Shown here one piece after another: positions 44,401 through 56,127 of a stretch of 64,000 bases of DNA. The position numbers and the translations under genes are program-made. Where the stretch lies: the NCBI GenBank assembly GCA_951217055.1, contig OX578286.1, forward strand, positions 34,938,345 to 35,002,344, given 5' to 3'. A model generated the notes under the pieces. That model was given only the letters and a program-made list of their open reading frames with translations. It did no database searches and was not told where the DNA came from. The DNA comes from Gerris lacustris (taxonomy: Eukaryota; Arthropoda; Insecta; Hemiptera; Gerridae). How positions within the stretch are numbered: position 1 is the stretch's first letter; the number at the start of each line of letters is the position of its first letter.

Positions 44401-45910
44401 TCTATATATATAAAATCCAATACCACTCACTGACACATCACGATATCTCTGAAACCACTGGACCTATGACCATGAAATTTTGTAGGTGCGTTCCTCTTAC
44501 TTTCTAGGTGCTTGCTAAGTTATTTTTTTTTATAAAAATCCGCCATCTTGATTCAAGATGGCGGCCATTTATATAAAAAATTCGACAAGACGATATCTTC
44601 GCAACTAATTGCACTAGAACCTTGAAATTTAGAAGTTAGCTTCTATTTATGAAAGTAGAAACTTTTGATAAATGGTTTACCTATCAGGCGTTTTGATTCA
44701 AGATGGCTGCCATATATATATAAATATGTTTATGTTCTTTCTACAAATCTACAGTTTTAGCCCGATCTCGATGAAAATTAGCATACTTAACCTTCAAAGC
44801 AAGGGAAAAATCACTGTCTACATGCATTTTTAAAATTTAAATATTGGTAAACAGGGGTATTGGGTACAAGTAATGAATACGGGGTCAAAGTAATTAATAC
44901 CCTTTATGATGCATATCGTTAAAAAGCTCTTTAAGAGTATAGTAATTGTTGTTATGTACAGTTTTATCATATTTTCACTTAGAAGGGGGGTAAAATGGAA
45001 AAATATTGCTATATCTTATAAAAAATAAAAAAAGAGTATATCTTTTATACAAATTTAGTTTTATCCCAATTTGATGATTTGATGAGTAATGAATACCCTT
45101 CATGAAGCAATTTTGATGAAAAGCTCTTTAAGATTACAATAATTGTTTTTTTTCATTTAGGAGGGGGGTAAATTTAGGATATTTGCAAATTATCTTATCA
45201 AAGAAAAGGGGGTATAGAAATAAGTGGGAGGGAAAGAATCTAGATATTCTCCCATAGTATTAGTACATTACGCGTCGAGTGTGGAAAGTAGAATTTTGCA
45301 TGCGAGTGTGGAGTTTGCACCCGAGCGATAGCGAGGGTAGTAAAACCACACGAGCAATGCAAAATGCCGTTTTCCCACGAGTTGCGTACCGTACTTTATC
45401 TACGATTGTTAGATTTAAATAATAAATACAGAAAAAAATAAACTTGCTGTATGTAAGTTCGTATCTCTTCTCTTGATAAAGATGGCATTAATCTTGAGTT
45501 TTATTTTTTTCCCGAATTAATTATTTCTGAAGGAGTATTATTCTCTATATTTTCGTCAAAGCCACTTGATTCATTCATTGTTTTTCAATAAAAACTCGAT
45601 ATAAACAGTTACTTTAATAAAAGAATAGCAAATTAGTTTTGTTAAATGTAAACAAACTCGCTAATCGTGCGTAAAGCTGAAGAATTCCTCTTCTTTACCG
45701 CGCTAGCGTGGTAAAGAAGAGGAATTCTTCAGAACCATGAGACGCGCATGCGCAATGAATACAAGTACGTAAATAATCACTTTCTACGCATCTAAACAGA
45801 GATATAATGTTTATATTTCGTATCAATCGTAGATATAATAATTTAAATGTTTCTTAATGGTAGTTTATAAACTTATCAAATTAAGTAGCGAAGCACGGGT
45901 ATCCAGCTAG
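44401..45910 (+). mobile_element. non-autonomous Helitron with both ends
   Basis: 5' end TCTATATATATAAAATCCAA at 44401, preceded by A. 3' end GCGAAGCACGGGTATCCAGC + TAG, followed by T at 45911. TC...CTAG inserted between A and T is the Helitron signature. No Rep/helicase. It hosts the recombinase-like repeat at 45261-45837. Confidence 0.75.
45261..45837 (-). mobile_element. recombinase-like repeat, copy 2, nested in the Helitron
   Basis: Same layout as 2312-2839, including the 23-bp palindrome and a broken version of the ORF (MNESSGFDENIENNTPSEII...). Its left hairpin has the long interior with ACCCGAGCGATAGCGAGGGT. Confidence 0.65.
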
Positions 45911-46339
45911 TAAATGCATATTTCTAAAGGAGCAATATATCGACATATTATGACTGTTGTGTAAAAAAAAAAATCCATTAATGAAGAAAAAGAATAAACT
46001 GATCTCCATTATGAAAAAGAAGAGATATATAAATATGAGTGTGAGTGTAAGTATATCTTATAATGTAATAGTATTGGTTTAAATGGATCTAATAGATCAG
46101 AAAATATGATGACCTTCGTTGTATCTTATTTTATATCTTCTTCCGTTTTATTTCTTTTATAATTCATTTTAATTGTTAATTTGTTAGTTTACTTCGTTTT
46201 TCATGAAAGGTGAAGTAGGTATTACTATTGTTTCTATAAATATATATGTTTGGTGTGAAATCGTAGAATTCTATCAATTAATTTTTAATGAATCGAATCA
46301 CATGTTGAAAACATTTTTAACTATAGAAGAATGTGTTAA
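45911..46339. other. gene-free stretch
   Basis: AT-rich, no gene recognised. Confidence 0.35.
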
Positions 46340-46810
46340 GAAGAAAATGAGAATAGACTGCCAATTGGTGTGGCACATAGATCCTCGCATCCTATCACGT
46401 ATTTTATTGATTTTATGCTTTAACAAGCCATTATTGTCTAATTTGATTAATTGTTTCCCCCCTTTTTTTTTATCTCTCAAAATAGCTTCGATTTTTTACA
46501 TGAATTAAGGTATTAATTTAGCAAAAGTTAAAAAGCGCAGACGGTTCATATTAATCTGGGGCTCTTTGCGGGTGCAAAGAGCATACTTTCGATAATCAAT
46601 AAAAGTTTTATTCAAATCAAATAGGTACTTTTAAAGCTATAGGTGTGAATAAATGTATGTTTGTGCTTATGTTGAAGAGAATTAAATGGGCGCAGAAGGT
46701 TCACACTAATATGGGACTAACAATGGGCTAACTATGATCTACCTTCCAAATTTCATTAAAAGATAAAGAAGATTTTCATTAAAAGATTTTTAAGATATGA
46801 TGAGTGGTTT
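46340..46810. mobile_element. repeat family A, copy (partial)
   Basis: AGACTGCCAATTGGTGTGGC at 46354 to the ACAATGGGCTAACTATGATC segment. The terminal hairpin is missing. Confidence 0.6.
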
Positions 46811-47390
46811 ACATTGAGAGGAGTACGTTACGATGAGAGGTAAGTTTATGAAAAATTGGTTTACTTTGAGTGGAGTACGTTACGATGAGAGGTAAGTTTA
46901 TGAAAAATTGGTTTACTTTGAGTGGAGTACGTTACGATGAGAGGTAAGTTTATGAAAAATTGGTTTACTTTGAGTGGAGTACGTTACGATGAGAGGTAAG
47001 TTTATGAAAAATTGGTTTACTTTGAGTGGAGTACGTTACGATGAGAGGTAAGTTTATGAAAAACTGGTTTACTTTGAGTGGAGTACGTTACGATGAGAGG
47101 TACGTTTATGAAAAATTGGTTTACTTTGAGTGGAGTACGTTACGATGAGAGGTAAGTTTATGAAAAATTGGTTTACTTTGAGTGGAGTACGTTACGATGA
47201 GAGGTAAGTTTACGAAAGAGTGGTTTACTTCGAGTAGAGTACGTTACGATGAGAGGTAAGTTTATGAAAGAGTGGTTTAGGTCGAGAGGAGTTCGTTACG
47301 ACGAGAGGTAAGTTTATGAAAAAGTGGTTTACTTCGAGTGGAGTACGTTACGATGAGAGGTAAGTTTATGAGTGATCGGTTTGCACCGAG
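46811..47390 (+). repeat. 52-bp tandem array of perfect 5' splice-site motifs
   Basis: Eleven units of exactly 52 bp (GAGTACGTTACGATGAGAGG + TAAGTTTATG...). Ten contain AG|GTAAGT; one has GTACGT. The GTs fall at 46840, 46892, 46944, 46996, 47048, 47100, 47152, 47204, 47256, 47308 and 47360. A good acceptor-like tract, TTTCCCACATCTTGCAG, ends near 47466. Confidence 0.9.
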
Positions 47391-48060
47391 AGTACGTTAC
47401 GTTGAGAGACAAGCAGGATTAATAAAGGTAATATACCATCGATTTGTTTGTTTCCCACATCTTGCAGAAAGAATGGTTTGTTGTGAATCGAAGACTGAAC
47501 TGCTCAAGGCTTCTACTTCCTTTAGCTACAATATAAATATTCCAGCTATTATTTAAATAAACCATTCAATTCTAACAGGCTGCAAGTCATGGTAAATGAG
47601 GGACCAATCCTAATGTCGCACTTATTTACAATCAAGCTACTGTGAGGTCCGTTCCAGAATTTGGCTGTATATTCTACGGTTATGCTAGTGAAAGTAAAAT
47701 GTTCCCCAAAGAGTTGATTCCTAGAAAATCACAATATCTACTATATTTAGCACATAAAAAACTAACGTTAATGTTAATGCAAATTAAACCTTCTTCGAAT
47801 GTACACGATGAGTCGCAGAACAAACAGGAATCGAGAATGAACATTTGACAATTTTGTCAAAAATGCTAAGCTGCCAGGAGCGATGGCAGATCATAGCAGA
47901 CTTCGTTGAAAGAGTGCTAAGGCGAATCAAATTCACAAAAGGAGGTTTAATTACCTGAAAGAATCTGAGGAGAGGAGGAAGAAGATAGAGGCAAGAGAGG
48001 TTTAATAAGACTGAAGTAATGCGAGAGCGGATCCAGAGTGCTTCAAGGTCTAAAATGGTA
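47391..48060. other. stretch without a recognised gene
   Basis: Small open frames (47338-47556, 47642-47848) without recognisable similarity. Splice-like acceptors (TTGCAG near 47466, CTAACAG near 47579) leave open a small or noncoding spliced transcript. Confidence 0.3.
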
Positions 48061-48069
48061 GGGGTTTTA

Positions 48070-48265
48070 TGAAAGGGGGAAAAACACTACCGTGACGTGA
48101 CGTGAGGTCACGCGTTGTGAGGTGACTTTAGTATGGTTGTTTATGTATGATATATTGATATTTTGAAATTAAATATTATAAACACATTTACCGGGTGACG
48201 TGAGGTTCCGTGAGAGCACCATGAGCTTTACATGACGTGACGGTACAGTGTCGCGACCTTGAGAA
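48070..48265. repeat. degenerate GTGACGTGA-rich repeat
   Basis: AACACTACCGTGACGTGACG at the left and TGACGTGACGGTACAGTG at the right resemble the ends of the 3386-3640 Harbinger-like MITE. Too decayed to place boundaries. Confidence 0.35.
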
Positions 48266-48372
48266 TCTCAGATACCAGTGGAAAACCGCAAGGCTTGGGG
48301 AAAAATGAGTTGTCGCAGGTATCGCAGGTAGACTGACCACAGATTTCTGTCGATAGCTTATGAAACTGCTCA

Positions 48373-48435
48373 GGGTGACGTGGCGCAGTGGCTGCGTCTT
48401 ATAGCCCTGTGTACCGCAGTCGTCAATCCACAGTT
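48373..48435 (+). repeat. tRNA-like head (box A match)
   Basis: GTGACGTGGCGCAGTGGCTG contains TGGCGCAGTGG, a perfect pol III box A. Box B is not convincing. Perhaps a tRNA-derived SINE fragment. Confidence 0.35.
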
Positions 48436-48670
48436 TTCAGCGAGCAGTTATCCTTGATGATAATGTATATATTTATTTAATTTGTCTTTCTTCTTTTTTT
48501 TTATTTTATTTAAAATTAAAAATATAACATATCAAGGCCGTGAGAACGAGGAATGTATTGTATAATACATGCCAATTTGATGAATCATTAAAATATAATT
48601 TATTTGTTTTTGTTTCATTATTTTCTTTTATTCTCTTTCTGTAACAAACCCCGATTATGCAGTAGAACAA

Positions 48671-49832
48671 GGTATTTCTTTAGATTGTTACTCCCCTATG
48701 TTTTTTTTAAACTATAAATGATTGACTAAAGCCTAGTCCACACTAGTAGACATGATGCGCGATTTTGGTCTCAGAGACGGTGTCTAGCGGTTTGTCTATA
48801 GACATTGGGTAGACATGGGCTAGACAATCGGCGTCTACTCTACGGTCTCGTTGCTAGACCAAAAATCGCATGTCTTTGGTTTTCTATACGAAATAGTGGA
48901 CACGGTGCATCGGTAGACACGTTGCGCAACGTGTAAATAGTATATATTAATATTATAGTAAATGTTATATATTGAATAGATCATAATTGATGGTCTATTC
49001 TATAGAATTGAATTAAATAATTATTACTTCATATAAACGACACTACAAACGAGATTATAAAAGAAATGCAAAAAAGATTTATGACAGTTATTAATTTATT
49101 TATCTTTATGATGGCGTGATTAATAAATTAATATTAAATAATGATTATAAATTAATATTAGTTTGAAATACTTATTTTTGGATTGGATTTTATTAAAAGA
49201 AAATCCAAATTTATAAAATTTTCAATATATAAAGTACAGATTATAAACACGCATAAATAAAAAAAAAATTTGATCTCAAATCTTTAGCCAGAGACGAGAA
49301 TAACTTGACTAAAAAACAAATTTAGGTGTGGACGCTAGACCGATACAATAGACGGTCTCAAAAGACGTCTATAGACATGTTGAGCAACGTGTCTATAGAC
49401 TGTCTATTTGACCGTCTATAGACATGTTGAGCAACGTGTCTATAGACTGTCTATTTGACCGTCTATAGACATGTTGAGCAACGTGTCTATAGACTGTCTA
49501 TTTGACCGTCTATAGACATGTTGAGCAACGTGTCTATAGACTGTCTATTTGACCGTCTATAGACATGTTGAGCAACGTGTCTATAGACTGTCTATTTGAC
49601 TTTCTATAGACATGTTGCGCAACGTGTCTACTAGTGTGGACTAGGCTTAAATAACTATTTGGACAAAGGAATTTTTGGTCCATTGTATTTTGGGACAAAG
49701 GAACATCACACTTCTGTTTTTATAAGGGGAGTAACAGTCTAAAGAATAACATCCTTTCACCTTCTTTAGATTGTTACTCAACTCTTTTTTTAATTTTTAT
49801 TTAAAAGGGGAATAACAATCTAAAGAAGTGCC
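48671..49832. mobile_element. hAT-like MITE, copy f, split by a Harbinger-like insertion
   Basis: Left part 48671-48729, right part 49648-49832. Termini GGTATTTCTTTAGATTG and CAATCTAAAGAAGTGCC. Flanking octamers TAGAACAA / AAGAATAA match 6 of 8. Confidence 0.8.
48730..49647. mobile_element. Harbinger-like element with TAA TSD
   Basis: 918 bp; inverted ends AGCCTAGTCCACACTAGTAG. TAA at 48727-48729 and 49648-49650. The other MITE copies read GACTAAATAACT uninterrupted here, giving the empty site. No ORF. The right part holds five 47-bp tandem units (49364-49600) built of the palindrome GTCTATAGAC and GTTGAGCAACGTG. Confidence 0.85.
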
Positions 49833-50233
49833 AAGAATAATTCATTTGATAGCGTGCCGGTATGTGATCATCTCTCCAACATAAATATAATATGAACCAT
49901 TTATTATAATGATGTGAGACAAACGCCTTCAGATGCATCCTGATTGTTCAAACCCAATAAAGCTATTCCAAAGTTTCTAGCCCTAGCCCAATCCGTTATC
50001 AAGAAAATAAACTTGAAAGATTTTGGTGAGGAACCATTATTTTTTTATTTTTTTCCACAATATATGCGACCTATGAAAAATTTCTTAGAAACTATTTTTT
50101 TTTTTTTGTTTTTTGACAAAGAATAACTATAATTATTTCCAGATGTTTTTCGTTGATTTGTTAAAATAAATAAACAGAAATTCAATTTTTTAAGTTTTTG
50201 GTAGTTTTCATACTACGGAAAGTTAAATTTTAA
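49833..50233. other. gene-free stretch
   Basis: AT-rich, no gene recognised. Confidence 0.35.
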
Positions 50234-50358
50234 TTTAAATCAAATTATAATTATTATTAACTACGGGAAACAGACAGTGAAAAATACACTCCCGGCACAG
50301 GAGTGTATTTTTCACTGTCTGTTTCCCGTAGTTAATAATAATTATAATTTGATTTAAA
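50234..50358. repeat. perfect 59-bp inverted repeat with 7-nt loop
   Basis: Left arm 50234-50292 and right arm 50300-50358 are exact reverse complements. Loop CGGCACA. Stem tip GAAAAATACACTCC. It adjoins repeat family C (50359 onward). Confidence 0.95.
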
Positions 50359-50900
50359 ATAAATAAACAGGTCAAGTGTGTGCTAGTGAGCCCACAGCGA
50401 AGGTCCGTAGGTAACACAGTAGTATTTAAGTAGTACCCTATTGATGGTGCTTTTGAAAAATCCTAAAAGGCCTACATTGGGGTCTGTTATTCTTAAAACA
50501 CATAAACAAACTTCTGAAAATGTTTTTTTTTTTGCCAGTAAACCGGGTTATAATTATATAAATGCATTGAAAAGGGCATACATTATAAAAAAAAACGAAT
50601 TTGTCAATAAAAAAAATCAAACTTTCCAAAAAGTGGTATCTTTACTTTTGGTCGAAGAATGTTCAGGATTTTTTTTCAGACTTTTTGCAGTCACATAAGC
50701 GAGATAGAGGGGGGGGGGGGGGGGCACTTTTCATACCAACTTCAAACTCACCTACGCTTGCCCTATCAAAGCTTATAACCAAACAATTATATATTTATGT
50801 AATCAGATCGACGTACCCTTTCATATAATACCTCGCACGGTCTCCAAAAAAAAAAAAAAAAAATTAACCCTTATGTTTTTTTTTTAAAAAATAATTTTTT
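50359..50900. repeat. interspersed repeat family C, copy 2
   Basis: Colinear with 28292-28830. It contains a G homopolymer of about 14 at 50711. Confidence 0.7.
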
Positions 50901-51003
50901 AAGTCGCTACATTTTAAAAATGTGTGAGTAGGTACTATACACATACCTACATGCCAAATTTTAAAGTGATCGAACAAAAGGTTTAGCCGTGACAGCAGGC
51001 GAC

Positions 51004-51006
<3 letters not shown>

Positions 51007-51065
<59 letters not shown>
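51007..51065. repeat. (TA)n microsatellite
   Basis: Uninterrupted TA repeats. Further TA runs at 51288-51305, 51536-51550 and 51790-51866. Confidence 0.95.
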
Positions 51066-51075
<10 letters not shown>

Positions 51076-51787
51076 TTATATATAATATTTTTAAAAAAAA
51101 TTAAGCCAGTATAAAGTAACACACATAAATAAAATCCTTTTATTTTCATACATATAATTCTTAAAAATTGGTTAACATAATTAATTTAAAATATTTATTT
51201 TATTTATATAACTAATTATTTTATTTCAACATTTATTTGTTTATATATAGTATGTTATATTGTATTAATGCCAATATATTTGTTTACAAATATATATATA
51301 TATATATTTTCTTACACACACTTTGGGAAAAAGAGGGAGGGGGGAGAGCTAAATACATAATAATAAACTAAAAATATAATAATTTTCTAATTTTTTTTTA
51401 ACATAAAACATAGAAAGTAATTATATTCTTCTGCAGTAGGGATATTATAATTATTTAAATAATTTATTATTAATATATATAGTATAGAGAAAAATAGAAA
51501 TAAAATAATTAAACAAAATTATAATTAAAAAAAATATATATATATATATATTATAATATTTGATAAATTATATTAAAATTTAGGTTCCCCCTCAGTATTT
51601 AAAAGTATGAAATACATTTTTACTTTTATTATTTTTATAACAGATTTAAATTTATTTATTAATATTTTTTTAATTGTTAATCAATTTCTTCAAATAAACT
51701 TTCTTTTTTTTTTTAATTTAATTTATATATTTATTTTTATTTTAATAATTAATTCACTTGTTCAATATTATGAAATTATTTGAGGTC

Positions 51788-51870
<83 letters not shown>

Positions 51871-52268
51871 ATTGCATTAGAATTATTTATCTTCTTAGTG
51901 TTCATAGATTTAATTATTAATTATAATTATAATAATAATGATTAGAAATATATCCGTCATATTTAGGAAAAGAAGAGAGAATACGGTTTATGAAGAATTT
52001 ACAATTTATTGAATATTTTATATTCTTTATTTAATTTTTTATTATTATTACACACACTCACACCAATCAAATTATATATAATTTTATATTAAGGGTAATT
52101 AATTACAGAGTCGATTTAATAGTTAAAAATAGGCCGATAAAGAAACGTTATTATATTTTTATAAACAATTGTTTTAATTTCGTCTCTTAGTTTGATTTTT
52201 CAGTTTCAATCCACCTCTCTCTATATCTATAGCTCCGAAATATTTATAGCTCACTCAAAATTGAAGAT
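51066..52268. other. very AT-rich gene-free stretch
   Basis: Microsatellites and AT-rich sequence. No gene recognised. Confidence 0.5.
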
Positions 52269-52506
52269 GGTACTTCTTTAGATTGTTACTCCCCTATGTG
52301 TTTTTTTTTAGAATATAAATGACTGACTAGAGAACTATTAAGACAAAGGGATGTCTAGTACAATGTACTTTGGGAGAAAGGAATGTCACAGTTCTGTTTT
52401 TATAAGGGCAGTAACAGTCTAAAGAAGAATATTCCTTACACATTCTTTAGACTGTTACTCCCCTCTGTTTTCTTTATAAGGGGAGTAACAACTTAAAAAA
52501 AGTGCC
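52269..52506. mobile_element. hAT-like MITE, copy g
   Basis: GGTACTTCTTTAGATTGTTA to AAAAAAAGTGCC. Complete length, but no matching flanks. Confidence 0.75.
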
Positions 52507-52539
52507 GTTATAGTTATGTGTGCAACTAGTGCGCTAAGT

Positions 52540-52620
52540 GGCATTTTGCTGCACTCGAGAGAAACATTTACGCACGAGCCGCAGGCGAGGGCGGAAATTT
52601 TTCTCGAGTGCAGCAAAGAC
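52540..52620. repeat. foldback with CTCGAGAGAAA arms
   Basis: TTTGCTGCACTCGAGAGAAA is matched inversely by TTTCTCGAGTGCAGCAAA. The flank GTGCAACTAGTGCGCTAAGT is repeated at 54787. Confidence 0.7.
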
Positions 52621-52715
52621 ACTTTAAGCTCGAGTTCCACATTCAATTTTTCCTACAGTTAGTTTTTAATCTGTAAATAAGATATAAAATAATAGAGTGT
52701 TCATCAACATGTAAT

Positions 52716-53285
52716 AACGCGTCGAGTGTGGAAAGTAGCATTTTGCATGCGAGTGTGGAGTTTGCACCCGAGCGACAGCGAGAGTAGTAAAACCACACGA
52801 GCAATGCAAAATGCCGTTTTCCCTCGAGTTGCGTACCGTACTTTATCTACGATTGTTAGATTAAAATAATAAATACAGAAAAAAATAAACTTGCTTTATG
52901 TAAGTTCGTATCTCTTCTCTTGATAAAGATGGCATTAATCTTGAGTTGTATTTTTTGCCGAATTAATTATTTCTGGAGGAGTATTATTCTCTACATTTTC
53001 ATCAAAGCCACTTGATTCATTCATTGTTTTTCACTAACAAAACTCGATATAAACAGTTACTTTAATAAAAGAATAGCAAATTAGTTTTGTTAAATGTAAA
53101 CAAACTCGCTAATCGTGCGTAAAGCTGAAGAATTCCTCTTCTTTACCGCGCTAGCGTGGTGAAGAAGAGGAATTCTTCAGAACCATGAGACGCGCATGCG
53201 CAATGAATACAAGTACGTAAATAATCACTTTCTGCTCATCTAAACAGAGATATAATGTTTATATTTCGTATCAATCGTAGATAAA
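52716..53285 (-). mobile_element. recombinase-like repeat, copy 3
   Basis: Same structure as 45261-45837. The palindrome has one change (GGTGAAG) and the ORF is broken. Confidence 0.65.
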
Positions 53286-53685
53286 AGGTTTTACTATATC
53301 AACTAAACCAACTGTTAATAGGCAGTGTTGCCTTTTTTTTGCCTGATTCAGCAAACCCTTACCAAGCGCTATTATTATTTTTTATCATAACACTTACTCT
53401 CATCACATTTGAGTCTTTTTTTAGATTGTCTATCTTTACCTAAATTTTAACATTTTTATATTTGATATATAGTGTTAAAATCGTGTAGTTAGTTAAAAAA
53501 GAATACTTGACATTGTTATTATTATTATAATTTGGATTATTTAATCTTTGTTTAGATTTAAGTTCTTTATATTCGTAAGTTGGAACACTGGAGTGCGGTA
53601 AAGTAGTAAGTGCAGGAATCTGCTGCTTTGCATATTATTTTGTGTGCGATAACAACCACTTTATCGGTCAAGTGTAGTAGAAAAT
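53286..53685. other. gene-free stretch
   Basis: No gene recognised. Confidence 0.35.
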
Positions 53686-53689
53686 AATA

Positions 53690-54775
53690 TATGGGGCGCA
53701 ATGGTCAGGAAAGGAATTCCTGAGAAGCTATGTAACCTGATCAAGAAACAGTATGTAGCATTCAAATTCCGTGTCTGACACAATGGGTCTCTATCGGATA
53801 AGATAGACGTAAAAGCTGGGGTAAGACAAGGCTGTGTACTGTCACCCCTATTATTCCTTATAGCAATTGACGAAGTTCTGGCAGCAAGCTTAGACTCCAA
53901 GAAAGGTAGAGGATTACTTTGGCACCCCATTAAAATGGAGCACCTTGATGACCTAGACTATGCAGACGACATTGTACTTATGGCCACGAATCGCAAAAGC
54001 ATGCAGGGCAAACTAGACGACCTGTCAACAAGATCTTCAAAGGCCGGACTGAAAGTCAATGTTAAAAAGACAAAATGTCTCAAGATTAACATAGACCATG
54101 GAAGAAAATTTCAAGTAGAGGACCGTGATATCGAGAATGTGGAATCATTTGTGTACTTAGGCAGTCAGATTGCCCAAGATGGAGGTGCTCGACTTGACAT
54201 CGCAACGAGGATTCGAAATGCAAGAGCAGCCTACGCAGCACTAGGTGCCATCTGGCGCTCTTCCTGCTTTGGCACTAACACAAAATTGCGAATCTTCAAC
54301 ACAAATGTAAAATCGGTATTGCTCTATGGATGTGAGACGTGGCTTGTGTCAATTGAAGGCACAGCAAAGTTACAGGTCTTTGTAAATAGGTGCCTACGAA
54401 GAATTCATAAAATATGGTGGCCGGACCGATGGATTTCAAACGTAGAACTTCTATGTAGAAGCCACCAAAGATCCATTGAAATCGAGATCCGGGAAAGAAA
54501 ATGGAGATGGCTTGGACATACCCTGCGCAAGGATGCTCATGACTTAAGTAGGCAAGCCCTCGACTGGAATCCTCAAGGATGCCGGCAAAGAGGAAGACCT
54601 AGAGGCACCTGGCGACGCAGCCTTCACAACGAAGTTAGCGACGCCAATCAGCAGCTTACGTGGGGACAAGTAAAGGTCTTGGCCAGGAACCGGAAAGATT
54701 GGAAAACCTTCACTATGGCACTGTGCGCCCTAGATTCGGCGTGATAGCAACTTTAAGTAAGTAAGTAAGTAGGAA
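53690..54775 (+). mobile_element. LINE fragment: reverse transcriptase C-terminal half
   Basis: The segment from 53690 has a stop at 53776 and then runs open to 54744. It contains GVRQGCVLSPLLFLIAIDE, the catalytic LDYADDIVLMA, VYLGSQIAQDGG, LYGCETWLVS and the C-terminal ERKWRWLGHTLRKDAH and RQRGRPRGTWRRSL blocks. It ends in a TAAG microsatellite (54755-54770). The endonuclease and early RT motifs are missing. It differs from the 9.3-kb LINE; the clade is not assigned with confidence. Confidence 0.85.
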
Positions 54776-55480
54776 ATAGTTATTTGTGCAACTAGTGCGC
54801 TAAGTGGCACTTTTTGAAAAATAAATTAATATAATATAAACCCATAATATTCTCTAGATCTTAGTCAGATTAAATTCAAACTTGATCAGTAAATAGATTT
54901 TTTCATCGTACCTAATTGTAACAAAGAAGGAATTTTGTCATGTACGAAATGAACAGAATTTCGTAATAAACAGCTTTTCAATAACGGTTCGCAGAAGTTT
55001 TTTTTATTTTGTAATAATGTAATGAACAATAACCAATGAAGTCTTCACTGCTTTTATAAAGGCCTTTAAAATGAAACAATTTAGTAATTTAATTTTATGG
55101 CTTGACCATAATGGTAATGCAATTTATTTACACTAGAAAAACATCCACTGATTCCTCAGCATGAATCCCTCAGGTTGAAAGTTAGTTTTAAAATAAACGC
55201 GAGGAGTTAACTTAAAATAATTTATTAACAGATACTATCTAATTAATTATTACACAAAAGACAGTAGATTTATAAGCTACGAGCTGTTAAGCCCGCAACG
55301 GGTTTTATTTTATATTTATAATAAAAAGTAAACTTAAGTAAATTAATATAGATAAGTTATCATTTATCTATTTGAAGAGTAACAAATCAAAACAGACATT
55401 TATTTTTATTGGAATGAATGTGGTTGGCTTAGCTTAGCAATAATAAAACATTTCGAGGTGAGTCCTCACAGTGGTGACAC
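54776..55480. other. gene-free stretch
   Basis: AT-rich, no gene recognised. Confidence 0.35.
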
Positions 55481-55485
55481 TACTA

Positions 55486-56125
55486 AAGGTCGACCAAGAA
55501 GTCATGAACACGGGAGAAGCTGAAAGCTTAGCTTCGTTTAAAGTCGGAACTTATGAGTATTGCCGAAGTCAGTACAGTCGGGTGCTAAGACAATACCCAT
55601 TTCCAGTTTTTATGACATGCGCAGTTATGTCAAATCTCACGAATAACAACAGGAAGGTTTCCAATCTGTTAGGTTTCCTGTTTTGTTTGTTTTTATACAG
55701 TTACAGTACGAATTATAGTCACAACTGTCCTAAACGATTTTTGTACGTTGTACGATCCACAAATCCACGGGATGATGCAAATGCAAAGGACGCTACAAAT
55801 AACGGGGGTGGAACAAACCTAATATGTATTTGTTATTATAAAAATGATTGCTCTCCATGACAATTAATCAAAATAATAGTAGCGAATTTCTGGTTTGTTT
55901 TTCCCCATTATATTTTTATTAGTGATTTCTTATCAGGTACAGTGTTGCCTGTTACAAAAAATATTAAAACAATATAGAAGATATCAAAAATAAAATTATT
56001 AATAAGAAAAGAACAACACTGTATTTTTTGACAGTGGTCTATTTTATTAAAAACTGACTATTCATGACACCAAAAAAACGACACTAGCGCACTCCTCAGA
56101 TTTCCACGACTTCTTGGTCGACCTT
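55486..56125. mobile_element. mariner-like TIR element with TA TSD
   Basis: Inverted ends AAGGTCGACCAAGAAGTC and GACTTCTTGGTCGACCTT, TA at 55484-55485 and 56126-56127. 640 bp. The open frame inside (to 55860) shows no transposase motif. Confidence 0.65.
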
Positions 56126-56127
56126 TA

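Noticed and set aside
55471..55860. 129-codon frame as a host gene
   Set aside because: It starts at the TIR of a transposon-like element and has no recognisable domain.
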